64,000 nt of DNA from Candidatus Mediterraneibacter pullistercoris (GTDB lineage Bacteria; Bacillota; Clostridia; Lachnospirales; Lachnospiraceae). Location: positions 1-64,000 of the forward strand of contig DXAU01000058.1 of NCBI GenBank assembly GCA_019116885.1. Direction: 5' to 3'. Shown piece by piece: positions 63,810 to 64,000 of the stretch (the first letter of the stretch is position 1; each line of letters starts with the position of its first letter). The translations under genes and the position numbers were made by a program. The notes beneath the pieces were generated by a model. That model saw only the letters and a program-made list of their open reading frames with translations. It did no database searches and was not told where the DNA came from.

Positions 63810-64000
63810 TTGGAACAGGTGATTTATTACGAGGATTATGAGGTCGGGGCAGTAAGAGAGACGACCGGGCGGACGATCACGGAAACGGATATCGTCCTCC
63901 ATGCAGGACAGACCGGAGATTTTTTTCCGCACCATATGGATGCGGAGTGGTGCAGGACGACGGAGTTTGGGCAGAGGATCGCGCATGGGACGCTGACGTT
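63810..64000 (+). CDS. MaoC-like (R)-specific enoyl-CoA hydratase, 5' part
   Basis: 63 codons before the window ends. The TTG at 63810 lies nine bases after AAGGAGG and is taken as start. The sequence [20 protein letters not shown], then [18 protein letters not shown] and [12 protein letters not shown], is the hot-dog fold of MaoC hydratases, including the conserved Asp-X4-His dyad (DFFPHH). It probably hydrates or dehydrates the CoA ester made by the CoA-transferases before it. The rest of the gene and operon lies outside. Confidence 0.85.
   Translation, partial: MEQVIYYEDYEVGAVRETTGRTITETDIVLHAGQTGDFFPHHMDAEWCRTTEFGQRIAHGTLT

Overview
The window is a stretch of a Clostridia chromosome, most likely Lachnospiraceae (gut Firmicutes such as Dorea, Mediterraneibacter or Blautia relatives). 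This is inferred from the protein sequences, the mid GC content, strong Shine-Dalgarno sites, the infA-rpmJ-rpsM-rpsK-rpsD-rpoA-rplQ order, a pyruvate:ferredoxin oxidoreductase, a fused flavodiiron/rubredoxin protein and the priA-def-fmt-rsmB-rlmN-stp-prkC-rsgA-rpe-thiN cluster. No phage, CRISPR array, rRNA operon or intact insertion sequence was seen.

Layout. 1-4467: the end of the large ribosomal protein operon, with unusually long hairpin-rich gaps and two copies of a structured intergenic repeat. 4468-9750: a guanidinium exporter with a structured leader, a small XRE regulator next to a sortase-anchored surface protein, a wrecked adhE that still has its Rex-type promoter, a very long hairpin and a secreted SleB-type hydrolase. 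9960-19945: HAD phosphatase, uppP, an amino-acid ABC transporter with a circularly permuted binding protein, an SfsA-MutY fusion, TetR regulator, lipid kinase, PAP2 phosphatase and trpS. 20029-24467: a lactose/cellobiose-type PTS operon with a divergent ROK regulator. 24554-37899: tRNA-Arg, RluA, Tex, HAD, DnaJ-like, RpiB, CmpB-like membrane protein, Nth, the flavodiiron fusion, tRNA-Gly, glycerate kinase, DUF624 and xpt. 38157-53716: murE, then the priA to thiN block (primosome, N-formyl handling, rRNA methylation, Ser/Thr phosphorylation, ribosome GTPase, thiamine), ychF and lgt. 53843-58320: a cell-surface glycan-binding-type protein and nifJ.

58386-64000 is the most interesting accessory region: a GntR/FadR regulator, a DapA-family aldolase/lyase, and a divergent operon encoding a binding-protein-like protein without a signal peptide, two tandem family III CoA-transferases and a MaoC-type hydratase that runs off the end. 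Both divergent promoters can be read, and each carries a TTGGT-N3-ACCAA-like palindrome of the FadR type. The cluster therefore looks like a self-regulated catabolic module for an unknown CoA-activated acid. It is the best candidate here for an undescribed system.

Other strong oddities are the two-gene fusions (SfsA-MutY; flavodiiron-rubredoxin-reductase), a 122-nt nested inverted repeat upstream of sfsA-mutY, and the covarying repeat pair in the ribosomal operon. Functions are assigned by reading motifs and family resemblance; no database search was possible.
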